From ZC4RG30 sp046347045 (GTDB lineage Bacteria > Pseudomonadota > Gammaproteobacteria > Steroidobacterales > Steroidobacteraceae), in assembly GCA_046347045.1 (NCBI GenBank), contig JAXMGX010000013.1:84201-148200 (forward strand): DNA of 64,000 bases. Reading direction: 5' to 3'. The notes below the pieces were generated by a model. It worked only from the letters and a program-made list of their open reading frames with translations. It did not search any database and was not told the DNA's origin. Both the position numbers and the translations under genes were made by a program. Shown piece after piece: positions 41,245-49,221 of the stretch. Each line of letters starts with the position of its first letter. Position 1 is the first letter of the stretch.

Positions 41245-42346
41245 TTACAGTCCCGCCTTCAGGCTCGCTTCCATGAATTGATCCAGGTCACCGTCGAGCA
41301 CCTTGTCGGTGGCGCCCACTTCCACATTGGTGCGCAGGTCCTTGATGCGGGACTGGTCCAGCACGTACGAACGGATCTGGTTGCCCCAGCTCACGTCCGA
41401 CTTGGAATCCTCCAGCACCTTGGCCGCGGCATTGCGCTTGTTCACTTCCAGCTCGTACAGCTTGGCCTTGAGCATCTTCATCGCCGTGCTGCGGTTCTTG
41501 TGCTGGCTGCGCTCGGTCTGGCAGGCCACGACGATCCCCGAAGGCAGGTGGCGCAGGCGCACGGCCGATTCGGTCTTGTTCACATGCTGCCCGCCGGCGC
41601 CGCTGGATCGATACACGTCCATCTCGATGTCGGCCGGGTTGATTTCGATGTTGATGTCATCGTCGATCTGCGGCGAGACGAACACCGAGGCAAAGGAGGT
41701 GTGGCGGCGATTGCCGGAATCAAAGGGACTCTTGCGCACCAGCCGGTGCACACCGGTCTCGGTGCGCAGCCAGCCATAGGCGTATTCACCCTCGAATGAA
41801 ATCGAGCAGCTCTTGATGCCCGCGACTTCGCCACCGTTGGCATCCATCACTTCGGTCTTGAAGCCGCGCTTGTCGCCCCAGCGCAGGTACATGCGCATCA
41901 GCATGTTGGCCCAGTCCTGCGCCTCGGTGCCGCCGGCGCCGGCCTGGATGTCCAGGTATGCGCTGTGCGAGTCCATCTCGCCGCGGAACATGCGCCGGAA
42001 CTCGAGCTGGCGCACGCGGGATTCGAGCTGCGGAATCTCCTTCTCGATGTCGCCGATCGAGGCGGCATCGTCCTCGGCTTCGGCCAGCTCCAGCAGTTCG
42101 GTGGCATTCGACAGCGCCGCACCGGCGGAGTCGAGCTGTTCGAGATCGGCGCTCAGCCGCGCGCGTTCGCGCCCCAGCTCCTGCGCCCGCTCGGGGTTGT
42201 TCCAGACATCCTGCTGTTCCAGTTCGCCGACGACTTCTTCCAGGCGCTCTTTCTTCGCGTCGTAGTCAAAGGAACCCCCGAAGCGAGGCGGTGCGCTCGC
42301 TGAGGTCGCGAAGGTTCTTCTTGATGAGTCCGGTCTCCACGGGCAT
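41245..42346 (-). CDS. prfB: Peptide chain release factor 2, with programmed +1 frameshift
   Basis: Terminates at UGA and UAA. ATG at 42346 begins a 26-codon frame (VETGLIKKNLRDLSE) ending in-frame at CTT TGA; after +1 shift at 42268 the protein continues DYDAKKERLEEVVGELEQQ to about 366 residues in all. The SPF recognition motif (RKSPFDSGNRRHTSF) and the catalytic GGQ (GAGGQHVNKTESAVRL) are present. The frame before the shift site extends 5' to 42552 in the main frame but is noncoding there. Confidence 0.96.
42265..42280 (-). promoter_or_regulatory. prfB autoregulatory frameshift signal
   Basis: On the coding strand: CGGGGG, TTC, CTT TGA C. This is the classic RF2 arrangement of a Shine-Dalgarno-like element three bases upstream of CTT TGA C. 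Low RF2 favours +1 slippage on CTT. It is distinct from the likely erroneous frameshifts in neighbouring genes. Confidence 0.95.
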
Positions 42347-42410
42347 GGCGATTGTCTGTCGGGTGCAGGAAAGCCCGATATTTTAGCAGCAAGGCGCGCG
42401 GTGAGGTCTG

Positions 42411-44132
42411 CTACGACGCGCCCACGTGTTCCACCAGCAGCTGCAGCCGGCGCTCGCCCTGCCACTGATTGATGTCGAGCCGATAGGCGGCGCAGCGTGC
42501 CCTGCGGCGGCGCCGTGGCGCTCGCCATCCAGCAGGTTGAACGCAATGGCATCGAAACGGGCGCGGGTGCCCACGGGTCGCAGCCAGAACTTCACATGCT
42601 TCTCGCCGACCACGCGGGTGCTCTCGATTTCGAACTCGCCGTCGAATACCGGCTCGGGAAGGCTGGCCCCGGGGCCGGCGGCACGAAGCTGCTCGGCCGT
42701 GGCGAGGCAGATCTCGGCCTCTTCCAGCGCGCCATCGGTCCAGACGGCGTCGTCGGTTTCGGCGCCGGCCAGCCATTCGGCCACCACGGCTTCGAAGGCG
42801 CGGGCGAAGGCATCCAGATCCTTTGCGGCGATGGTGAGGCCCGCTGCCATGGCGCTGGCCGCCGAACCGGTGGATGAGCGCGGGATGCCGGGCGGCGATG
42901 CAGTCCAGCACATCGCGGATGTGCACACCGGCAATCGATCGCGCCGAACCGCGCAGCGTTTCGCCGTCTCCCGAAGGCGCGAGCGATGACCGGCCGCCCT
43001 GCCCGGTCCTTCACGCGACTTGCCACGAGGCCCACCACGCCCTGGTGCCAGCCCGTGTCGTACAGACACAGCCCGCATGCCGGCTGCTGTCGGACAGCGG
43101 CGGCAGTCCGCGGATGGCGGCCAGCGCCTGCTCCTGCATCTGGCCCTCGATCTCGCGGCGCTGGCGATTGAGCTGGTCGAGCTGGCCTGCGAGCGCGCGC
43201 ACCGCGGCGTCCTCATCGCCCAACAGGCAGCGGATGCCGATGCCCATGTCGTCGAGTCTGCCGGCCGCGTTGAGTCGTGGCGCCACCGAGAAGCCGAGGT
43301 CAGCCGCCACCACCTCGCTGCCCGAGCGCTGCGCGAGTTGCAGCAGCGCGCGGATGCCGGCCACGCACTGCCCGGCATTGATCCGCTTCAGTCCCTGTGC
43401 CACCAGCACGCGGTTGTTGGCATCCAGGGGCACCAGATCCGCCACCGTGCCCAGCGCCACCAGGTCGAGCCAGGTGGACACCGGCCGGTACTGGGCGCGC
43501 CATCGGCCTTCTTCCTGCATGAGTCGCTGCAGCGCCGCGAGCACGTAAAAGGCCACACCCACGCCCGCCAGCGCCCGACTGCCGAAGCTGCTGCCGGGCA
43601 GATTCGGATTCACGATGACACTGGCTTCGGGCAGGGCATCGCCGGGCAGATGATGGTCGGTGATCAGCACGTCGATGCCCAGCGCACGCGCCGCGGCAAC
43701 ACCGTCGACGCTCGAGATGCCGTTGTCCACGGTCACCAGCAGCGAGGGCGGCTGCCGCGCCGCCAGCTCGACGATGCCCGGCGTGAGACCGTACCCCAGC
43801 CGGAAGCGATCGGGCACCAGGAAGTCCACCTGCGCGAATCCCCAGTCGCGCAGCGCGCGCAGCATCAGCGCGGTGCTGGTGGCGCCATCGGCATCGAAAT
43901 CGCCCACCACCAGCACGCGGCCCGCCACATGCTGCAACAGCAGGCAGGCGGCCTGCTGCGCACCTTCCAGCGTCGACACCGGCAGCAAGGCCGACAAGTT
44001 GGTGGCGAGCTGGATTTCGGCGGTGACGTGGCGCGCGGCGTAGATCCGCCGCAGCAGCGGCGACAGCGACTCGGGCAGCGCAGGCGCCGCTGCCGCATCG
44101 CGACGCCGCAGCGGGCGCACCCGCGCGCTCAT
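42411..44132 (-). pseudogene. recJ: Single-stranded-DNA exonuclease RecJ, at least four apparent indels
   Basis: 5'-3' ssDNA exonuclease for repair. From the ATG at 44132 the DHH domain is clean: VLVVGDFDADGATSTALMLR, VTVDNGISSVDGV, VLITDHHLPGDAL. The DHHA1/OB part is broken: GLCLYDTGWHQGVVGLVASR appears after a missing base near 43072, GETLRGSARSIAGVHIRDVL after a shift near 42985, AMAAGLTIAAKDLDAFA after a surplus base near 42855, and RLDINQWQGERRLQLLVEHV after one near 42500. Total span 1722 bases suits a 573-residue RecJ. It overlaps the RpfE-like gene by 4 bases. Confidence 0.85.
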
Positions 44133-45094
44133 GCGCCCACCGTTTGCCACCAGGGCCGCGCACGTCGCAACCAGCGACGCAGCCGGCCGGCGCGCACATG
44201 ATGCAGTCGAGGCCCGATGCGCAGCCGCAGCGCAGCGATGCGCCGCGACGCCACCGCATCCAGCGCGGGCTGCAGCCAGGCGGATCCGATCGCCAGCAGG
44301 TCGCCGGCATCGACCGGTGCAGGCAGCACCACTGCCGATGGGGCGTCCTGCGGCGCCCACTGTGCAGCCAAAGGCTGCAACGTTGCGCCCGCAAGGCGCG
44401 CGCAACCAGCAAGCCACGCATCCCCCTGAGGCCCGTGCAGCGCCACCGTGGGCAGTGCCGGCAGCAGTGCCGGGGCAGGTGTTTCGCCGCCGCCCCACAT
44501 CCACAGCATGTTGACCGGCAGCCGCCCGCGACTGCGGCGCAGTGCATTGACCGGAAGGTCCGCCAGCCACATCTCCACTTCGGCACCCAGCCGGCGCAGC
44601 GCGCGCTGTTCAGCGGACGTTGCCGCGCGGCGTTCCAGCGGCGCGCCCGCCCACTCGGCGGGATCGCCGTCGGCAGCAGCCACCGCGCAGGGTGTCTGCA
44701 GCAGCCACTGGCTGCCCGCGGCATGCAGGCGCAGTGCGTCGCCGAACTGCGCCGCGAATCCCTCGGCCAGCGCCGACTGCTCGTCCGGCGCCAGCGCCAG
44801 GACGCCAGCGGCGTGCAAGTGCACACGGTGCAGGCCCGCCACCGCGTGCACCGGCGCAGCCAGGCAGACTCCGCTGCCCGGCGGAATCGCGCAATTGCCG
44901 GCTGCAATCACCGCCTCGGGAAACAGCGTCTGCGCCGCGCCCAGGTCGCGCAGCAGTCCGCTGCGCCAGTTGGCGTCCGATTCCGCGGCGTCCGACAGGC
45001 GCAGCAGTTCATCCAGCGCCGGCAAGCGGGGCAGCGCCTCGCGCGCAGTCCCGCCCGTACGGGGCATGGCAGGGATGACGAGCAGCGGCGGCAT
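44129..45094 (-). CDS. RpfE-like / COG4255 protein next to recJ
   Basis: 321 residues related by sequence feel and position to the RpfE-type proteins often labelled phosphoglycerate mutase-like (COG4255). It opens PPLLVIPAMPRTGGT and contains GVCLAAPVHAVAGLHRVHLH and VNMLWMWGGGETPAPALLP, the last being typical for this family. No catalytic motif of true phosphoglycerate mutase is visible. ATG at 45094; 4-base overlap with recJ. Function unknown. Confidence 0.65.
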   Translation of the reverse strand: MPPLLVIPAMPRTGGTAREALPRLPALDELLRLSDAAESDANWRSGLLRDLGAAQTLFPEAVIAAGNCAIPPGSGVCLAAPVHAVAGLHRVHLHAAGVLALAPDEQSALAEGFAAQFGDALRLHAAGSQWLLQTPCAVAAADGDPAEWAGAPLERRAATSAEQRALRRLGAEVEMWLADLPVNALRRSRGRLPVNMLWMWGGGETPAPALLPALPTVALHGPQGDAWLAGCARLAGATLQPLAAQWAPQDAPSAVVLPAPVDAGDLLAIGSAWLQPALDAVASRRIAALRLRIGPRLHHVRAGRLRRWLRRARPWWQTVGA

Positions 45095-45113
45095 TCGCGT
45101 ATCGTAGCGGGTG

Positions 45114-45479
45114 ATGAAACTGCAAGAGCATCCGTCGACGCGCATGAACCTGGTGAGCGGTCACGCGCCCGGCCGCATCGCGGTGAATGGCCGCTGGCTC
45201 GACGCGCCCTTCATGCTCGCGCCCGCGCTGCTGCAGGAGCCGTGGATCGCCGGTCCCGATGCGCTCGACCTTGATTCGCTGGCTGCCCTGTGGCCGCTGG
45301 ATGTCCGCGTGCTGCTGCTGGGCATCGAGCGGCGCGACCATCCCGCGGTGAAGCAACTGCGCTCGGCGCTGGCACCGCGCCAGGTGGCGCTCGAAGTGAT
45401 GGACGTGGGCGCGGCATGCCGCACCTACAACGTGCTCGCCCAGGAAGATCGCCCGGTGGCCGCGCTGCTGTTTCCCTGA
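45114..45479 (+). CDS. Mth938-like (DUF498) domain protein
   Basis: 121 residues, single small alpha/beta domain: SGHAPGRIAVNGRWLDAPFM, VRVLLLGIER and GIERRDHPAVKQLRSA, AACRTYNVLAQEDRPVAALL are characteristic of the Mth938/NDUFAF3-like family. The biochemical role in bacteria is unclear; the eukaryotic relative NDUFAF3 assists complex I assembly. It is divergent from the RpfE-like gene with 19 bases between. An imperfect tandem repeat covers its stop codon. Confidence 0.85.
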   Translation: MKLQEHPSTRMNLVSGHAPGRIAVNGRWLDAPFMLAPALLQEPWIAGPDALDLDSLAALWPLDVRVLLLGIERRDHPAVKQLRSALAPRQVALEVMDVGAACRTYNVLAQEDRPVAALLFP

Positions 45480-45496
45480 AGCTGTTTTTCCCTGAA
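45467..45496 (+). repeat. Imperfect tandem repeat across the stop of the Mth938-like gene
   Basis: GCTGTTTCCCTGAA (45467-45480) is followed directly by GCTGTTTTTCCCTGAA (45481-45496), identical except for two extra T. Each copy contains the TGA; the first is the stop used. A small local duplication, probably neutral. Confidence 0.7.
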
Positions 45497-45552
45497 AGGC
45501 GGCGGCCCGATGCCGCTAGACTAGGCGCTCTTTTCCCCTTTTCGGAGTAAGC

Positions 45553-46278
45553 ATGCGCCTGAACCTTCTGCTCGCCCTCACCGCCGTCGCGGGCCTCACG
45601 GCTTGCGCCCAGGCCGCCGCACCCGCGGCTGCGCCGAAGACCGATGAGGAAAAGGCCCTGTATTCCCTCGGCGTCGCCACCGGACGCGACCTGCAGGGGT
45701 TCTCGCTCACCGACCAGGAGCTGGAAATGGTGAAGGCCGGCTTCACCGACGGCATCCGCGACAAGGGCAAGCTCAAGCCCGAAGAGATGAACGCCGTGCT
45801 GCCCAAGCTGCAGGAGCTCTACAAGACGCGCATGGAAGCCAACACCAAGCGCGAGAAGGAAGCCGGCGCGGCCTATCTCGCCAAGGCCGCCGCCGAGAAG
45901 GGCGCGGTCAAGACCGCCTCGGGTCTGGTGTACCGCGAACTGAAGGCGGGCACCGGCGCCGCGCCCAAGCCCGAAGATGTGGTCAAAGTGAACTACGAAG
46001 GCAAGTTCCCCTCGGGCAAGGTCTTCGACAGCTCGATCGAGCGCAAGGAACCGGCCACCTTCCCGCTGAATGGCGTGATCCCCTGCTGGACCGAAGGCGT
46101 GGGGATGATGAAGGTCGGTGGCAAGGCGCAGATCGTCTGCCCGCCTGAACTGGCCTATGGCGAAGAGGGTCGTCCGCCGCAGATGCCGGGCGGCGCCACG
46201 CTGGTATTCGATGTCGAACTGCTGTCGATCGAACCGCCGCCGGCAGCGAATGCGCCGCCGCCTGCGCCGGCCAAGTAA
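45553..46278 (+). CDS. FKBP-type peptidyl-prolyl isomerase, FkpA/Mip-like lipoprotein
   Basis: 241 residues. A lipoprotein signal (MRLNLLLALTAVAGLTACAQ, lipobox LTAC with Cys18) precedes a helical dimerisation domain (KTDEEKALYSLGVATGRDLQ to about residue 115) and a C-terminal FKBP domain with VVKVNYEGKFPSGKVFDSSI, GVIPCWTEGVGMMKVGGKAQ and CPPELAYGEEGRPPQMPGGA. It likely folds envelope proteins in the periplasm. GGAG lies upstream of the ATG, and a strong hairpin terminator follows. Confidence 0.92.
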   Translation: MRLNLLLALTAVAGLTACAQAAAPAAAPKTDEEKALYSLGVATGRDLQGFSLTDQELEMVKAGFTDGIRDKGKLKPEEMNAVLPKLQELYKTRMEANTKREKEAGAAYLAKAAAEKGAVKTASGLVYRELKAGTGAAPKPEDVVKVNYEGKFPSGKVFDSSIERKEPATFPLNGVIPCWTEGVGMMKVGGKAQIVCPPELAYGEEGRPPQMPGGATLVFDVELLSIEPPPAANAPPPAPAK

Positions 46279-46310
46279 GGTCAGCGAGGACGTCTCATCG
46301 GTTGGAATGC

Positions 46311-46337
46311 TGATGCCGGGCGGATCGCCCGGCATCA
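46311..46337 (+). terminator. Hairpin after the FKBP gene
   Basis: Perfect 11-bp stem TGATGCCGGGC / GCCCGGCATCA around the loop GGATC, 32 bases after the stop. No U-tract follows. It abuts the left arm of the 180-base inverted-repeat element, sharing two bases, so the two structures may compete. Confidence 0.6.
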
Positions 46338-46515
46338 GGCCGACTGGAGGAAGACACAGGGGGTGCGGAACTAAAGATCCAGTTCACCACTCATTCGGAG
46401 CTGACAGACTCGAATAATTGGCAGCGCTTTTTATTGCTTTTCTATCGACCTGATTTTAGTTCTTGTTGTAACCCGTCCCAGCCCGTGCCCTCTGTGTCTT
46501 CGTCCAGTCGGCCTG
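46336..46515 (+). ncRNA. Candidate structured RNA closed by a 33-bp inverted repeat
   Basis: Arms 46336-46368 and 46483-46515 pair over 33 positions: 29 Watson-Crick, 3 G-U and 1 mismatch when read as plus-strand RNA. As minus-strand RNA the three G-U positions become A-C mismatches, favouring a plus-strand transcript. The 114-base interior is AT-richer than the surroundings and can form small hairpins (for example 46393-46415, ATTCG/CGAAT). No open reading frame with coding character is seen. It could alternatively be a small mobile repeat with terminal inverted repeats, though no target duplication is evident, or a long terminator for the two convergent genes. It occupies the only gene-free stretch over 300 bases (46279-46651). 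Confidence 0.45.
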
Positions 46516-46570
46516 TCGCCAAGTGGCTACATCAAAACACCGTTTCCCACGATTCCGCAAGACCTTGACC

Positions 46571-46600
46571 GGGCCACGCCTTTCAGATTAGGCCCCTTTT
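46571..46600 (+). terminator. Weak intrinsic terminator-like hairpin between the repeat element and pcm
   Basis: GGGCC (46571-46575) and GGCCC (46591-46595) form a 5-bp stem with a 15-base loop, followed by CTTTT. The U-run suits plus-strand transcription and could mark the end of a transcript from the FKBP gene or the 180-base element. The stem is short, so confidence is low. Confidence 0.35.
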
Positions 46601-46651
46601 CGACTCGCCCTGTCTCGAATCCCGCGCCGATGGCCGTGAAATGCCTGTTTT

Positions 46652-47314
46652 TCAGGTGATTCCCGCCAGCATGGGCACGAACGACACGGCCCCCAGCACC
46701 TCCCGGTGCAGGCCATGCTCGCGGCGAGTGATTCTCAACAACTGCTGCTGACCCTCCGGACCCACCGGCACGACCAGCCGCCCGCCCACGGCAAGCTGCT
46801 CCACGAGGGCCTCGGGCAGCGTCAGCGGCGCCGCGGCCACCAGGATTCCGTCGAATGGCGCCTGCGTGGGCCAGCCCTTCATGCCATCGCCATGCTTGAG
46901 CCTGGCGTTCTTGATGCCCAGCTCCTTAAGGCGCTGGCGGGCCCGCTCGACCAGCGGTTCCACGCGCTCGATGGAGAAGATCTTGGCGGCGAAGGGCGCC
47001 AGCACCGCCGTCTGGTAGCCACAGCCGAACCCCACTTCGAGCACCTTGCCCAAGGCCGGCCCCGCGATCAGCGCCGCCGTCATGCGCGCCACGATGTAGG
47101 GCTGGGAGATGGTCTGACCCCATCCGATGGGCAGCGCCGTGTCCTCGTAGGCGCGGCTGGCCAGCGCTTCGTCGACGAAGATGTGCCGCGGCAGATTGCG
47201 GATGCGCTCGAGCACACGCAGGTCGTTGATGCCCTGCTCCTGCAGGCGCTGCACCAGGCGATCGCGCGTACGCGCCGAGGTCATGCCGATACCGGCGTGG
47301 CTGGGACTGTTCAT
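46652..47314 (-). CDS. pcm: Protein-L-isoaspartate O-methyltransferase
   Basis: Repairs isoaspartyl residues using AdoMet. 220 residues: VLERIRNLPRHIFVDEALAS, ALPIGWGQTISQPYIVARM and the AdoMet loop VLEVGFGCGYQTAVLAPFA are diagnostic. Its ATG overlaps the surE stop (ATGA). In many relatives pcm is followed by nlpD and rpoS; here the gene is the last of its unit and the 180-base element follows. Confidence 0.95.
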   Translation of the reverse strand: MNSPSHAGIGMTSARTRDRLVQRLQEQGINDLRVLERIRNLPRHIFVDEALASRAYEDTALPIGWGQTISQPYIVARMTAALIAGPALGKVLEVGFGCGYQTAVLAPFAAKIFSIERVEPLVERARQRLKELGIKNARLKHGDGMKGWPTQAPFDGILVAAAPLTLPEALVEQLAVGGRLVVPVGPEGQQQLLRITRREHGLHREVLGAVSFVPMLAGIT

Positions 47315-48069
47315 GCCAGCGGTCTCAGCCAGGCATTCAAGGTGGGCAGTGCGGCATGGCGCGTCAGGTCGATCTGCAGCGGCGTCACGGAGACGTAGCC
47401 ATTGGCGATCGCGTGGAAGTCGGTGCCCTCGCCCGCATCCTGACCGGCGCCGGAGGGGCCGATCCAGTACATGCGCCGACCCTTGGGATCCTGCACCGGC
47501 ACGATGGGCTTGGACCGGTGACGGCCGCCCAGACGCGTGGCGCGGATGCCCTTGAGTTCGGCGAAGGGCACGTCGGGCACATTCACGTTAAGTGTGATGC
47601 CGCGCTCCAGCGGTTGTTCCAGCAGCCGGCCGATCAGCGACTGCGCAACCCGCGCCGCGGTATCGAAGTGCCGGCCGCTGTCGGGCTCCATGCACAGCGA
47701 GAACGCCACGGTGGGCAGGCCGAGGAAGCGGCCCTCGATGGCCGCGGCCACCGTGCCCGAATACAACGTGTCGTCGCCGAGGTTCGCGCCATCGTTGATA
47801 CCCGAGCACACCAGGTCGAACTCGAAATCGAAATAGCCCGAGATGGCGATGTGCACGCAGTCGGTGGGCGTGCCACCGGCCACATAGTGCACGCCGGGCT
47901 CGCTCTGGAACACCCGGAGCGGCACATCGAGCGTCAAAGAATTGCTGGCGCCACTGCGGTTGCGGTCGGGCGCCATCACCGTGGTGCGGGCGAGGCCAGC
48001 CAGGGCGGCGTTGAGCTTGCGGATTCCTTCGGCGAGATAACCGTCGTCGTTGCTGACCAGGATGTGCAT
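47311..48069 (-). CDS. surE: 5'/3'-nucleotidase SurE
   Basis: Survival protein, a metal-dependent nucleotide and exopolyphosphatase. 252 residues: ILVSNDDGYLAEGIRKL with the metal-binding DD, APDRNRSGASNSLTL, GGTPTDCVHIAI and VCSGINDGANLGDDTLYSGT. ATG at 48069 (MHILVSNDDG) is certain; the frame continues upstream without coding character. Divergent from smr. Confidence 0.95.
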   Translation of the reverse strand: MHILVSNDDGYLAEGIRKLNAALAGLARTTVMAPDRNRSGASNSLTLDVPLRVFQSEPGVHYVAGGTPTDCVHIAISGYFDFEFDLVCSGINDGANLGDDTLYSGTVAAAIEGRFLGLPTVAFSLCMEPDSGRHFDTAARVAQSLIGRLLEQPLERGITLNVNVPDVPFAELKGIRATRLGGRHRSKPIVPVQDPKGRRMYWIGPSGAGQDAGEGTDFHAIANGYVSVTPLQIDLTRHAALPTLNAWLRPLA

Positions 48070-48098
48070 GAGACCCGAAGGCGCTGTGTGAGGCGCGC

Positions 48099-48106
48099 AA
48101 TATACT
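48099..48106. promoter_or_regulatory. Overlapping divergent -10 boxes for surE and smr
   Basis: AATATACT contains TATACT on the plus strand (48101-48106, 5 of 6, toward smr, 33 bases before its ATG) and TATATT on the minus strand (48104-48099, toward surE). Both -35 regions are poor. The 70-base gap is the only place for promoters of both genes. Confidence 0.4.
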
Positions 48107-48139
48107 AGGAAAACCCGACGCAACCAGCACGGATCAGCG

Positions 48140-48703
48140 ATGGATGACGAGGACCGGGCCTTGTTCCGCCAGGCGATGCGCGGCGTGCGCCGGCTGCGTC
48201 TTCCTGTCCGCCAGGCGGGCCCGCGCCCGCGCCTTGCGCCGCGCGCCCGCTTCACGCGCATGGAACGCGCGGCCGTGCTGCACGAGAGCCTTGCCGGTGC
48301 GCCCTCGCCGCTCGATCCGGTGGTGGAATCCGGTGACGCACTGCTGTTTCGCCGCGCGTCGATCAGCGAAACCATCTTCCGCAAGCTGCGCGCCGGCCAA
48401 TACCGGGTCGATGGCGAGATCGACCTGCATGGGCTCATCGCCGCGGATGTGGAACCGGCGCTGCGCGCCTTCCTCGCCGAGGCGATGCAACAGGACGCCC
48501 GCGTGGTGCGCGTGGTGCATGGCAAGGGCAGAAGGTCGGGACACCGCGGGCCCGTCCTGAAACTGGTGGCCAGCCGTTACCTGCAGCGCGTCGGTGCGGT
48601 GCTGGCCTTTGCCAGCGCGCGCGAAGTGGACGGTGGCTCCGGCGCCATTCTGGTGCTGCTGGCCGAACGCCGGCCGCAGCACCAGCCTTCGCCTCAGCGC
48701 TGA
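48140..48703 (+). CDS. Smr domain endonuclease-like protein (SmrB-like)
   Basis: 187 residues. The C-terminal Smr domain (about 92-180) has EIDLHGLIAADVEPALRAFL with the DLHG motif, VVRVVHGKGRRSGHRGPVLK with HGKG, and a final GAILVLL. The N-terminal basic part resembles SmrB/YfcN. SmrB in E. coli cleaves mRNA at collided ribosomes; this role is inferred from the family. It lies on the plus strand between surE and ispF, where truD is found in many related genomes. Confidence 0.85.
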   Translation: MDDEDRALFRQAMRGVRRLRLPVRQAGPRPRLAPRARFTRMERAAVLHESLAGAPSPLDPVVESGDALLFRRASISETIFRKLRAGQYRVDGEIDLHGLIAADVEPALRAFLAEAMQQDARVVRVVHGKGRRSGHRGPVLKLVASRYLQRVGAVLAFASAREVDGGSGAILVLLAERRPQHQPSPQR

Positions 48704-48738
48704 GCGATCAGCAACGGCCCGGGGACCAACGACCGCGC

Positions 48739-49221
48739 TCAGCCCCGCGCAATCAGCACCACCGCCTGGGCCGCCAGTCCCTCGGCGCGGCCAAGGAAAC
48801 CCAGCTTCTCGGTGGTGGTGGCCTTGAGATTGACCTGCTGCGCGTCCACGCCCAGGCAGCGCGCCACCGAGGCCACCACCTGCGCGCGCACGGGATTCAC
48901 GCGCGGGGCCTCGGCCAGCAGCGTGAGGTCGGCGTTGACCACACGCCAGCCGGCATCGGCCAGCAGGCGCACCGCCTGCGCGACGAACTGCGCGCTGGCG
49001 GCGCCGCGCCAGCGCGGATCGCTGTCGGGGAAATGCTGGCCGATGTCGCCGAGCCCGGCCGCGCCCAGCAGCGCATCGGTGAGCGCGTGCAGCAGCACAT
49101 CGCCATCGGAGTGCGCGATGACACCGCGCTGCCAGGGCACGCGAACGCCACCCAGCATCACGCCATCGCCCGGTCCGAAGGCATGCACATCGAAGCCTGA
49201 ACCCACGCGCATGTCCATCAT
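48739..49221 (-). CDS. ispF: 2-C-methyl-D-erythritol 2,4-cyclodiphosphate synthase
   Basis: MEP-pathway isoprenoid enzyme. 160 residues: GSGFDVHAFGPGD with zinc-binding Asp and His, AHSDGDVLLHALTDALLGAA and ATTTEKLGFLGRAEGLAAQA, all standard. Its ATG overlaps the ispD stop by 4 bases; ispD-ispF pairing is typical. Convergent with smr, 35 bases apart. Confidence 0.96.
   Translation of the reverse strand: MMDMRVGSGFDVHAFGPGDGVMLGGVRVPWQRGVIAHSDGDVLLHALTDALLGAAGLGDIGQHFPDSDPRWRGAASAQFVAQAVRLLADAGWRVVNADLTLLAEAPRVNPVRAQVVASVARCLGVDAQQVNLKATTTEKLGFLGRAEGLAAQAVVLIARG

Noticed and set aside
41245..42346. prfB frame break as a pseudogene or sequence error
   Set aside because: The site CTT TGA C with an upstream Shine-Dalgarno-like element is the conserved programmed frameshift.
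45467..45496. Start of a repeat array or CRISPR
   Set aside because: Only two imperfect adjacent copies without spacers; a simple local duplication.
46279..46651. Small protein genes in the pcm-FKBP gap
   Set aside because: Open frames are short, lack ribosome sites and cross the hairpins; the plus-strand frame ending near 46417 is the tail of a shadow of the FKBP gene.
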